Below are positions 26,253 through 35,260 of a DNA stretch of 64,000 nt, in pieces (position 1 is the first letter of the stretch; each line of letters opens with the position of its first letter). The notes below the pieces were generated by a model that did no database searches, was not told where the DNA came from, and saw only the letters and a program-made list of their open reading frames with translations. A program made the translations under genes and the position numbers. Source of the DNA: Pleurocapsa sp. FMAR1 (GTDB lineage: Bacteria > Cyanobacteriota > Cyanobacteriia > Cyanobacteriales > Xenococcaceae). The DNA lies in NCBI RefSeq assembly GCF_963665995.1, contig NZ_OY762512.1, positions 868,001 through 932,000 on the forward strand. The letters run 5' to 3'.

Positions 26253-28781
26253 ATGAATAATGATAATGCCAAAACGGTTTATAAATACTTTAATTTTAAA
26301 AAAGCCAAAAATTGGATTGGGGCATATAGTTTTTCTTTATTGTTATTAACGAGTTTTGTTACCTTAATAGTATTAGGAGCTAGGCAATTTAGTGGGTTAC
26401 AGGGATTAGAATTATTGGCTTACGACTGGATGATCAATTTTAAAAGCAAAAACGAAATTGATCCAAGATTATTAGTAGTTGAAATTACGGACAAAGATAT
26501 TGACTCACAAAATAGCTGGCCAATCACTGATGAAACGATTGCTCAGTTGCTTAAAAATATACAGCAGTATCAGCCAAAGGTAGTTGGCTTTGACCTTTAT
26601 CGAGAAGTGGCTTATCCTCCAGGTACAAAATCCCTCAGACAAGAATTACAAAAAGATAATGTAGTCGCCATTCAACTATTAGGAAATGGAAATAATAGTG
26701 TTTCTGCACCTCCAGGGCTAAAACCTGAGCAAATTGGTTTTAATGACATAGTTATCGACGAAGGAGATGATGTTCTGCGTCGTAATCTTATGTATGTTCA
26801 ATTGGGTAAAAAAGAAGAGGAAAAGATGTATGCCTTTTCTTTGCGCTTAAGTCTTAAATATTTGGCAGAGCGTAATCTTTTATTCCAAGTTCATGATGAT
26901 TCTCTGCAAATCGGTAATGCAGTTTTTCCTGATTTAAAAGCAAATTCAGGTGGTTATCAGCTAAAGTCGTCTGAGACTGCGGGTTGGCAAACTTTAATTA
27001 ACTATCGTTCTCCTAATATTGCCCAAAAAGTAACTTTATCGGCAGTATTAGAGGGGAAAGTTCCACCCAATCTAATCAAAGACAAGATAGTTTTAATTGG
27101 TACGACCGCCCCTAGCATTAAAGATATTTATCCTACTCCCTATAAAGGTGCTGAAGGGTCTATGCCAGGAGTAATAGCTCATGCTCAAATGGTCAGCCAA
27201 ATTTTAAACGTAGTTTTAGATGATAAGTCTCTATTTTGGTTTTGGCCTGAATGGCTTGAAGGAATATGGATTTGGGGGTGGGCATTATTAGGAGCAGCGA
27301 TCGCCTGGAGACTGAGACACCCTTTATTAATTGTCACTGTGGGTATAGTTAGCATAGGCGGTTTATGGGGAATTTGCTTTGTTACCTTTACTTTTAACGG
27401 TTGGATTCCCTTTGTTCCCGCTGCTATTACCTTGGCGTTAACTACCGCCAGCGTTTTAGGCTATAAATCTCTATATAACCTGTTTTATGATTCTTTGACA
27501 GGACTACCCAACCGTACTTTATTTACCAAAAAACTTGAGGAACTAAAACAGAGAAATCGCTTTAAATCAAAAGGATTAATTGCAATTCTCTGTCTCGATT
27601 TAGACCGTTTTAAATTAATTAATGACGGCTTAGGATATCAGGCGGGCGATCTCATTTTGATCGAGACGGCTCAACGTTTACAGGACAATTTGGATTCTAA
27701 AGCAATTCTTGCCAGGGTAGGGGCTGATGAATTTGCGATCGCTATTAGAACTACCGAAGAAACTACAGAAGCGATCAAAATAGCTAATAAATTAAATAAA
27801 GTATTATCTATTCCTTTTAAACTTAGTCAACAAGATATCTTTACCTCTGCCAGTATCGGTTTAGCACTCAATCGTCTGGGGGAAGATTTTCAACCAGAAG
27901 AACTATTGCAAGCATCTCATACCGCTATGTATAAGGCTAAGGCATCAGGGAAAAGCCAGCATGAGGTATTTGCCATCAAGATGCACGAACAGGCATTAAA
28001 GCGACTGCAATTGGAAGCAGATTTGAACCAGGCGATTACTAATCAAGAATTTGAGCTTTACTATCAGCCAATTATCTCTCTGGCTACAGGAATGCTTAGT
28101 GGTTTTGAGGCTTTAGTGCGCTGGCAATCTCCCGCCAGAGGTTTTATATCTCCTGGGGCTTTTATTCCCGTCGCCGAAGAAACAGGTTTAATTGTGCCAA
28201 TGGGAAAATGGATCTTAGAAACAGCCTGTAGTCAGATGCAGGCATGGCGCAGAGAATTTACCCAAGCACAATCAGTAGTTATGAGCGTCAATCTTTCTAG
28301 CCGACAGTTTGCTCAACCCGATCTAATTGCTCAAATTCAGGAAGCTTTAATTATTACAGAATTAGATCCAGCTAATCTGAAGCTGGAGATTACCGAAAGC
28401 ATGGTGATGGACGATGTGGAAAATACAATTATTTTACTCAATCAGTTAAAAAAATTAAATATTAAAATCAGCATGGATGACTTTGGTACAGGGTTTTCTT
28501 CTTTTAGTTATCTCCATCGTTTTCCCACGGATACTCTTAAAATAGATCGCTCCTTTGTCAGTAATATGAGTCAGGGAGTTAAAAATTTAGAGATTGTTAA
28601 TACCATAGTCATTTTGGCTCACAAACTGGGTATGGATGTCATCGCTGAAGGCATTGAAACCGAGTCAGAAAGAAAGATTATTCAAGACTTTAAATGCGAA
28701 TATGGACAAGGTTATTTCTTTGCTAAACCTTTATCCAAACATGATGCTACAGAGTTATTTGTTCAAAATAGGCAGTGGTAA
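26253..28781 (+). CDS. CHASE2-GGDEF-EAL cyclic-di-GMP sensor protein
   Basis: 842 residues. A membrane segment near 25-45, a periplasmic CHASE2 domain (~45-310; ITDKDID, VVGFDLYREV, KDKIVLIGTTAPSIKD), three membrane helices (~325-405), GGDEF at ~412-570 and EAL at ~588-835. The GGDEF signature is GADEF (residues 490-494), with an Ala in place of the second Gly, so cyclase activity is doubtful. The EAL domain looks complete: EALVRW at 619, NLSSRQF, LEITES, MDDFGTGFSS, LKIDRSFV and VIAEGIE. It is probably a c-di-GMP phosphodiesterase whose GGDEF may bind GTP as a regulatory domain. Its neighbour upstream is DUF928; pstCA follows in the same direction after ~160 bases. Confidence 0.92.
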   Translation: MNNDNAKTVYKYFNFKKAKNWIGAYSFSLLLLTSFVTLIVLGARQFSGLQGLELLAYDWMINFKSKNEIDPRLLVVEITDKDIDSQNSWPITDETIAQLLKNIQQYQPKVVGFDLYREVAYPPGTKSLRQELQKDNVVAIQLLGNGNNSVSAPPGLKPEQIGFNDIVIDEGDDVLRRNLMYVQLGKKEEEKMYAFSLRLSLKYLAERNLLFQVHDDSLQIGNAVFPDLKANSGGYQLKSSETAGWQTLINYRSPNIAQKVTLSAVLEGKVPPNLIKDKIVLIGTTAPSIKDIYPTPYKGAEGSMPGVIAHAQMVSQILNVVLDDKSLFWFWPEWLEGIWIWGWALLGAAIAWRLRHPLLIVTVGIVSIGGLWGICFVTFTFNGWIPFVPAAITLALTTASVLGYKSLYNLFYDSLTGLPNRTLFTKKLEELKQRNRFKSKGLIAILCLDLDRFKLINDGLGYQAGDLILIETAQRLQDNLDSKAILARVGADEFAIAIRTTEETTEAIKIANKLNKVLSIPFKLSQQDIFTSASIGLALNRLGEDFQPEELLQASHTAMYKAKASGKSQHEVFAIKMHEQALKRLQLEADLNQAITNQEFELYYQPIISLATGMLSGFEALVRWQSPARGFISPGAFIPVAEETGLIVPMGKWILETACSQMQAWRREFTQAQSVVMSVNLSSRQFAQPDLIAQIQEALIITELDPANLKLEITESMVMDDVENTIILLNQLKKLNIKISMDDFGTGFSSFSYLHRFPTDTLKIDRSFVSNMSQGVKNLEIVNTIVILAHKLGMDVIAEGIETESERKIIQDFKCEYGQGYFFAKPLSKHDATELFVQNRQW

Positions 28782-28942
28782 TTTTAAAGCTGCTTTGATT
28801 TGGAGCGAACAGATAACTTATTCTTTACATATCCTTAATGAGGTTAGGGTAAATAAATACTAGTAGAATATTTACTGATAACTATTTTAATTTCAATCAT
28901 TATCCTCAGTACCAATAGAATAAAAAGCAATTTAATTAAGTT

Positions 28943-29839
28943 ATGAATAATAAATATGAGCCAAGGATCGAACCCCGTTCGGGAATTGAAAGAAGTTTAG
29001 ATACTAGTTTTTATTGGATATCAAAGATTTTGGCATTTGCGATCGCCGGTGTTTTAGCTTGGATTACAATTCAAGTAGCCATTAAAGCTATGCCTGCAAT
29101 AAGTGAATTTGGCTTAGGCTTTCTGACTAGCAGTAGCTGGAATCCTGTTAATAGCCAATATGGAGTTTGGCCAGCAATTTACGGCACATTGGTTAGCTCA
29201 TTTATCGCCCTGGCGATTTCCGTACCAATTGGTTTAGGGGTAGCTATTTTTCTGAGTGAAGATTATTTGCCCCCTATAGTGCAAAGAATTATTGTTTTTT
29301 TGGTAGAGTTATTAGCAGCCGTACCCAGCGTAGTCTATGGCTTGTGGGGAATTTTTGTTTTGATTCCCTTTCTCAAAGGTTTTACACCCCTAAGAGGACC
29401 TGGAATGTTACCTGCTGCTCTAATCTTATCGGTGATGATTTTGCCTACCATTGCCGTTATTTCTCGCGATGCAATTATTAATGTAGACCAAGGTATGCGT
29501 CAAGCTGCTGTAGGCTTAGGGGCAACTCGCTGGGAAGCTATTTTACAAATCATTTTACCTGCTGCCTCTTCTGGTATTATCGGCGGAATTATGCTGGCTT
29601 TGGGTCGAGCTTTAGGCGAGACAATGGCAGTAACTATGTTGATTGGTAACTCTAATAAAGTCGATGCTTCGGTTTTTGCTCCCTCCAATACAGTTTCCTC
29701 TCTTTTGGCAAACCAGTTTGCCGAGGCTAGTGGTTTACAGGTAGCAGCTTTGATGTACGCTGCTTTAATTTTGTTTTTTATTACCTTGGTAGTAAATATT
29801 TTGGCACAGTTATTAGTTACTAGACTCCAAAGAATTTAA
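28943..29839 (+). CDS. pstC: Phosphate ABC transporter permease PstC
   Basis: 298 residues with six membrane segments and the binding-protein-dependent permease signature. Typical PstC segments: a large first loop with FLTSSSWNPVNSQYGVWPAIYGTL, AISVPIGLGVAIFLSE, LLAAVPSVVYGLWGIFVLIPF and the EAA-type loop AAVGLGATRWEAILQIILPAA, then GRALGETMAVTMLIGN. It works with PstA, an ATPase (PstB) and PstS in high-affinity phosphate uptake. The ~30-residue N-terminal tail is hydrophilic. pstA starts 40 bases downstream. Confidence 0.95.
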   Translation: MNNKYEPRIEPRSGIERSLDTSFYWISKILAFAIAGVLAWITIQVAIKAMPAISEFGLGFLTSSSWNPVNSQYGVWPAIYGTLVSSFIALAISVPIGLGVAIFLSEDYLPPIVQRIIVFLVELLAAVPSVVYGLWGIFVLIPFLKGFTPLRGPGMLPAALILSVMILPTIAVISRDAIINVDQGMRQAAVGLGATRWEAILQIILPAASSGIIGGIMLALGRALGETMAVTMLIGNSNKVDASVFAPSNTVSSLLANQFAEASGLQVAALMYAALILFFITLVVNILAQLLVTRLQRI

Positions 29840-29879
29840 GAGATTATCAGAAATCAAGCAAAGCAAGTTTAAAAAAATA

Positions 29880-30773
29880 ATGACCATAAACACTTCAAAA
29901 TCAGGTTTTGACGTTGTAAGCCTCAATCGGAATCCTTCCTCTCCCCGTACTCTGTTTGGTTTGATTATGAGTGGTATTGCTGGCTTTTTTACCCTGCTGG
30001 CAATAATTCCTTTATTTATCATCCTCACTTATTTAATCACTAAAGGAGTTAGCTCTATTTCTGCATCTGCTTTTACTGAGCTACCCCCTCCGCCAATGGT
30101 AGATGGCGGTGGTTTTGGAAATGCCATTTTAGGTACGTTAATCATGGTCGGCATTGGTGCATTAATTAGCGTGCCGATAGGAGTTATGGCTGCAATTTAT
30201 CTCTCGGAATTTTATGAGGGTAAAGCCGCCGATTTGATTCGCTTTGCGACGAATGTACTTAGTGGCGTACCTTCAATTATTGTTGGTGTATTTGCCTATA
30301 GTGCAGTTGTTTTAACTTTTGGAACATATTCTGCCTGGGCAGGGGGATTTGCTTTGGCAATTTTAATGCTGCCAATTATTGTCCGCACTACTGATGAATC
30401 TCTTAAGCTTGTTCCCCAAGAAGTGCGACAAGCATCAGTAGGTATTGGCGCCAATACCTACCAAACAGTTTTGCAGGTAGTTTTGCCCGCTGCCTTACCT
30501 GCAATTATTACAGGTGTTACTCTAGCGATCGCTCGTGCTGCTGGGGAAACCGCCCCATTGCTCTTTACCGCCCTGTTTACTCAATTTTGGCCTAATTGGG
30601 GTAATGGTTTAGCTGAACCCACTGCTTCTCTGGCAGTACTTGTTTATAATTTTGCGATCGTTCCTTTTAAAAACCAGCAAGAATTAGCTTGGGGTGCAGC
30701 ATTTATTTTGGTACTGATGGTTTTAATCACCAGTGTCGCTTCACGCTTGGCAACTGCAAAGAGGACTTATTGA
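29880..30773 (+). CDS. pstA: Phosphate ABC transporter permease PstA
   Basis: 297 residues, six membrane segments, second permease of the phosphate importer. Signatures: LPPPPMVDGGGFGNAILGT, ISVPIGVMAAIYLSEF, LSGVPSIIVGVFAYS, ASVGIGANTYQTVLQVVLPAA in the EAA loop, and ARAAGETAPLLFTALF. The next gene is on the other strand and no pstB follows, so the ATPase must be encoded elsewhere. The closest binding-protein gene is the PstS-like one at 20229-21269. Confidence 0.95.
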   Translation: MTINTSKSGFDVVSLNRNPSSPRTLFGLIMSGIAGFFTLLAIIPLFIILTYLITKGVSSISASAFTELPPPPMVDGGGFGNAILGTLIMVGIGALISVPIGVMAAIYLSEFYEGKAADLIRFATNVLSGVPSIIVGVFAYSAVVLTFGTYSAWAGGFALAILMLPIIVRTTDESLKLVPQEVRQASVGIGANTYQTVLQVVLPAALPAIITGVTLAIARAAGETAPLLFTALFTQFWPNWGNGLAEPTASLAVLVYNFAIVPFKNQQELAWGAAFILVLMVLITSVASRLATAKRTY

Positions 30774-30831
30774 TTTTCTGATATTGTAAATCAAAACACG
30801 GTCTTCACTTTATAATAAAACATCTAAAATT

Positions 30832-32156
30832 TTAAATTCGTAAAGAAGTATTTTCGCTTTTATTACGTTGTTTGAGAATAATAAGAGATGTAATTATAAT
30901 ATATAACATTATCAAAAATACGCTGAAAAATAAGGCTCTAGGTAAAATAATAAAGCCAGCTATACTCAATAGTATTCCAGACAGAAAAAGAATAATTATC
31001 TTATTACTAATTAGATCTTTAGCATCTATTTGGCTAATTATAATTAATAGAGGCAAAATCATTTGGATATCATAATAAGAATATCTACCGACTGGAATAA
31101 AAAAGTCGCCGATTAAACAGATCAAAGTTCCCAATAAAAATAGATGAGCCATATTCTTGTTTTTCCAGGAAAACTTTAAAACATATAGAGAGAAAAATAC
31201 TAGAGTAATCACAAATCCAATTAACAAAATATCTCGCTTGTTAGGTATGTCTAAAGCATTTAAAACATCATATAAAGAAGTATTGTCAAGATAGTATTCT
31301 AAAGGGTTTCTAACGGTTGTATCGAATCCTTCAATCATTTTTGGATAGACAATATCTGGACTAGGAAGAGTTCTTTCTGAGGGGGGCAAATATGTATTTA
31401 AATCTATAACGCCAGTCATTCCTAACATAGTCAGGACGTATTTTTTCCAAATAAAAACACTAGCCACCGTAAAAGACAAAGATACGCTAAATACTAAACC
31501 AAGAAATCCTCCTAAAAGAAAAGAATATCTCTGGCAAATTAGAAAAGGAATAAAGAATAGGATAAAAGAGGGTCTTAGGCTAACCGTTATGCCTACAAAG
31601 AAACCACTAAGAATATTATTAAATTTTGATGGTTGATTTAGAAAAAACCAGGCTATTGATAGCAGAAAAACATAAACGATATATATTTGACCTGAGTTAA
31701 CGTGAAAACGCCAAAACAAGCTGTTGGCAAAAAAAAACTAACAACAAGTATTAAATTATTTTCCGACTGAGAATTGCTAGTTTTTAGAAAGATTAGTACA
31801 GTGCCTAATAATGCTGCCCATTGAACTATTAGCCAAATTACTTTTTGCTGTAGATAAGATAGTCCCGCAATCGCTGAATGCAAAGCTAAGACAGTAGGTG
31901 GAACACTAACTTTGGACAATAATTCTGTTGAAATATCTAACGGATCGTAAAATCTTGCTGATAATCCTGGATGCCATTTAAAAAAATAAGGATCTATTCC
32001 TTCCAGCATTAATCTTGCGCCTACAATCCTATTTCTTAAATCTGTACCTGGATATATAAGAGTATTTCGTAGATCGACCAGAAAGCCAATAATTGTAATA
32101 ACTATTGCTACGATTACCAGTAAATTTATTATTTTGTTGTTTTTAGTTAATTCCAT
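30832..32156 (-). pseudogene. GT87-like membrane glycosyltransferase split by a frameshift in an A9 tract
   Basis: Two overlapping frames make one protein: residues from 32156 to the homopolymer at 31729-31737, then the frame ending at 30832. The first half has a single membrane segment and DLRNRIVGARLMLEGIDPYFFKW; the second has FWRFHVNSGQIYIVYVFLLSIAW, the GQ-containing signature of DUF2029/GT87 polyprenyl-phosphate mannosyl/arabinosyl-type GT-C enzymes, and many more helices. The span is 1325 bases; adding one base to the T9 run (coding sense) gives 441 uninterrupted residues. It may be a true pseudogene, a phase-variable gene, a slippage-decoded gene or a sequencing error. Confidence 0.8.
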
Positions 32157-32188
32157 ATTTTTGATTTTATTATTTTGCTTAAAAAAAA

Positions 32189-33082
32189 CTAAACGGTACG
32201 AGTTGAATTAAAATTAAATCTTTCCCAGAAAAAGCCAGCAACATTGGCTACCTGAGAAATAAAAAATAAACCAGAGATAAGTAATTTTGGTTGCCGAGAA
32301 GCTTGAGAAAAAGGATAGGAAAGCAAATTAAAATAAAAGGATAATGGTTCGACTTCTATATCTTTTGCTACCCGTTTAGAACGCAATTGATGAAAACAAA
32401 AAGCTCCTCTGCCATAGCCAAAATGCTGCTTCCAGAAGGTCGTTAAACTAAGCTTATGATAGTGATTTACCTGTGCCTGGGAAACATAAAGCATGGGATA
32501 ACTTAAATTCCAGCGATCGCAAAAGTCTCGATCTTCCGCAGCAGCTAGAGGGAAAGATACATCAAAACCATTTAAAGCTTTGAAATTGGCAGCAGGCATG
32601 GCAATATTGTTAGAGGCAAAAAAAGCGTCCTTACCTTTAGCTGGATTGTAATACTCATAGAGATAGTCAATCAGCTTTTGAGATGCAGCAGAAAAAGGAT
32701 TTTTATCTAGGGCGTTAATTGTCTTACCGCCAATCATGGCTCCTCGATTGTTATTGAACCCAGTCGCAAACTGAGTTAGCCAATCAGGGGTTGGCTGACA
32801 ATCATCATCAGTAAAAGCTAAAAACTCTCCTGTTGCCACCTCTGCGCCCTTATTTCTGGCAGCAGCAGGACCAGCATTTTCTTGACGTAGCAACTTAATA
32901 TTTATTTTGTTCTGTAAAGGTGCAACTATTGAATCTAAAGGTGTTTTGCTGCCGTCATCGACTACAATCACTTCAAAACGATCGCGAGGATAGTCTAAAA
33001 GAGCGATCGCCTGTAAACAGCTTGCTAGTCTTTCTGGACGATTGTAAGTCGGAATAATAATCGAAAAAAAAGGCTGATTCAT
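32189..33082 (-). CDS. Family 2 glycosyltransferase
   Basis: 297 residues of GT-A fold: FFSIIIPTYNRPERLASCLQAI, VIVVDDGSKTPL, the GPAAARNKGA segment, then FTDDDCQP as the DxD metal site, MIGGKT, FDVSFPLAAAEDRDFCDRW as the acceptor-side ED loop. It transfers a sugar from a nucleotide-sugar on the cytoplasmic face. The C-terminal part (HYHKLSLTTFWKQHFGYGRGA) is common in exopolysaccharide GT2 enzymes. No membrane helix. It lies in the polysaccharide cluster, 32 bases upstream of the GT87-like gene. Confidence 0.9.
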   Translation of the reverse strand: MNQPFFSIIIPTYNRPERLASCLQAIALLDYPRDRFEVIVVDDGSKTPLDSIVAPLQNKINIKLLRQENAGPAAARNKGAEVATGEFLAFTDDDCQPTPDWLTQFATGFNNNRGAMIGGKTINALDKNPFSAASQKLIDYLYEYYNPAKGKDAFFASNNIAMPAANFKALNGFDVSFPLAAAEDRDFCDRWNLSYPMLYVSQAQVNHYHKLSLTTFWKQHFGYGRGAFCFHQLRSKRVAKDIEVEPLSFYFNLLSYPFSQASRQPKLLISGLFFISQVANVAGFFWERFNFNSTRTV

Positions 33083-33378
33083 TATATTCTTGATATTAAA
33101 TAAAGTAAGCTCTAAGTATTTACAACTATTGATGGTATCGAGCTAATTACCTATTGTAACAATAGCTAATTAGCAATAAAAAAAGACCCATAACTGAGAT
33201 ACAGCCAATCATAACAATTATAATTAGCTGTCGCTAATTATCAAAGGTAGGAAAGGAGTAAAAGATAATATTGTTATAAATAAAATCAAAGAAATAAAGC
33301 GATTGAAGTATCTATTCTTTTGCCTAAAATGCTGTTGATTTCTCAGAACATAAACAACTAAGCTGTACAAAGCAAAAA

Positions 33379-35028
33379 TTAATTAACATAGTAAATAAAG
33401 TATTTTTCTTCTGCAACTATAGAATCTTCATAAGATACAAGAAAGTTAATATCTAAGGATGTGGATGTTTCACGCAATCTATGATCGAGTATCAAAAGCA
33501 AACTATCAGAATTATCGACCTTTAACTGTTCAACCTGTCTAAGAATATCTAGCTGAGTTATATCTGTATTGAGTCTTACGTTTTTTGATGTCCAAACAGT
33601 AAATGTTCCAAAATCTCTAATTTCTGGATAATATATTTTGCGATTTAGCCAAGCAGAAATAGGAGCCACTTTTTTATAGTCGCTGCCGACAATAGTTAAT
33701 TTTTCTAATTGATTATCTTTGATAAATTGAGCAGCATTTTGGCTATTTGAGAACAATCTGATTGAATCTACGGCATACATTCCAATCCCAGCATAAAGTT
33801 GTATACACAATATGATAGTTAAAAATAAGCTTTGGTATTTATGAATTAAACTAGTAACATGATTTTGATTCAGGTTGTAGCGCTTTCTCCTTGATTCGTA
33901 AATATGTATCCAAAAACAAGCGATTAGCAAAATAAACAAATGCCCATTATGTCTTATTCGTGGTGTCGTAACTACCAAACCAAAAAGCGTAATTGACAAG
34001 GTGCCAAAAACATAGATGAACAATACTTTATAGTTATAAATAAAGATAAAGGCGAAAATTGAGAATAATATTATTGATAAAAATGCAGCTATAAAAGAGC
34101 CTAAATTTATATTGGCTATTTCTGGTAACTGAGTGTTACCTGTAAGAATATTAGACCCCCAACAGTGATCCTTGGAAAAATTAGGAATAGGAACATAACT
34201 ACGCCAGATGCCTGTAACAGCATTTTGTAGAGATTTGATAAATTTTGATAGTTCACCAGAAGCTTGAGCTATGTCAATATTACTTTTATTTCTCAATACA
34301 TTTATGTTGACTTCACTATTGCCATCTGAAGGAGGGATTATTTGAATAACAGATGCTGATAAACCTAATAAGTAAATAGTTATGCTAATAGCTAATTTAC
34401 TTGCTAAATCTCGTTGTTGCAAAAGAGTTTTTTTGAGAGATATTTTCTTTACTATCGTAAAAATAAGCACGACTGCAAAAACAAAGCTGATAATCAAACC
34501 GTATACACTAGTGTTAGATAATAGAGCTAAAATAACAGCTAAGTATATATAGTTATGTTTTTTACGACAAAATAAGGTACAAAAGCTAAAAATAAACAGT
34601 ACGCCAAGACTGTAACTTCTACTAATTATTCCATATTCATATAAAGGAAAATATCCAAAGCAAAACAAAGCTTTTTGTAGTTTATTAAATGTAGAGTAAT
34701 AGATAAAAATGAATATTACGACCGTAGCAACAATCAAATGGAACAACTGTATGATTAGAGGATTGTCGGTAACTTTTGATAGCAAATACAAGCATAGATA
34801 CCACAAAGCAGGATGACCTGTATATTTTAGATTATCCAACAAATCATTAACAGATATGCTATCTCTGGCGATCAACCAAGCCTCTAATTCATCTCGCCAC
34901 ATTTCATGATGAATTAGACCAAACGCGGCAACAATAAAAAAGGTCAACAATAAAAAAAGATTGAAATTGCTTCGCTTAACATTTTTAAATCCGAACTTAG
35001 AAACATTGTCAGCTTTCATAATGTTCAT
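33379..35028 (-). CDS. Multi-pass membrane protein, GT-C/GT39-like
   Basis: 549 residues with about ten to twelve membrane segments. After the first helix comes IHHEMWRDELEAWLIARDS; the acidic DE pair in the first outer loop is the hallmark of GT-C lipid-linked-sugar transferases (GT39/DUF2723 type). NLKYTGHPALWYLCLYLLS follows, then FCFGYFPLYEYGIISRSYSLGV. The C-terminal ~180 residues after FILLIACFWIHIYESR are less hydrophobic and may form an outer domain. The substrate is unknown. A start at 35019 (second Met) is equally possible. The 296-base gap on its 3' side holds nothing I recognise. Confidence 0.8.
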   Translation of the reverse strand: MNIMKADNVSKFGFKNVKRSNFNLFLLLTFFIVAAFGLIHHEMWRDELEAWLIARDSISVNDLLDNLKYTGHPALWYLCLYLLSKVTDNPLIIQLFHLIVATVVIFIFIYYSTFNKLQKALFCFGYFPLYEYGIISRSYSLGVLFIFSFCTLFCRKKHNYIYLAVILALLSNTSVYGLIISFVFAVVLIFTIVKKISLKKTLLQQRDLASKLAISITIYLLGLSASVIQIIPPSDGNSEVNINVLRNKSNIDIAQASGELSKFIKSLQNAVTGIWRSYVPIPNFSKDHCWGSNILTGNTQLPEIANINLGSFIAAFLSIILFSIFAFIFIYNYKVLFIYVFGTLSITLFGLVVTTPRIRHNGHLFILLIACFWIHIYESRRKRYNLNQNHVTSLIHKYQSLFLTIILCIQLYAGIGMYAVDSIRLFSNSQNAAQFIKDNQLEKLTIVGSDYKKVAPISAWLNRKIYYPEIRDFGTFTVWTSKNVRLNTDITQLDILRQVEQLKVDNSDSLLLILDHRLRETSTSLDINFLVSYEDSIVAEEKYFIYYVN

Positions 35029-35121
35029 ATCTTTAATTTTTTAAGCTCAGATTATATTTAGGATTATCAATTATGCTGTTTTGAATTACCTAAAATTTAT
35101 ATCTCCAATTATGATTTTGTA

Positions 35122-35259
35122 ATGTTTGCCTGTATACATAATTCAGGGCAAAATTTTCCAGATATGCTGGGAATTAATAATGCTAATGCCCTACGCCAAA
35201 GTCTAAGAAGTCAAGATTTCTTGGAAGTTGCAGCACGTTTTTTATACGTCAAACAATAA
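35122..35259 (+). other. Possible gene remnant, 45 codons
   Basis: A short open frame (ATG at 35122, TAA at 35257-35259), opposite in strand to its neighbours. Its sequence has protein-like composition (SGQNFPDMLGINNANALRQ and FLEVAARFLYVKQ) rather than the Lys/Asn/Ile bias of random AT-rich DNA, and it ends just before the flippase stop. It may be the tail of a lost gene. I do not recognise it and cannot exclude chance. Confidence 0.25.
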
Positions 35260-35260
35260 G

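Noticed and set aside
28964-28990. GGATCGAACCCCGTTCGGG resembling a tRNA T-arm
   Set aside because: It lies inside the first codons of pstC and no acceptor, D-arm or anticodon arm can be built around it.
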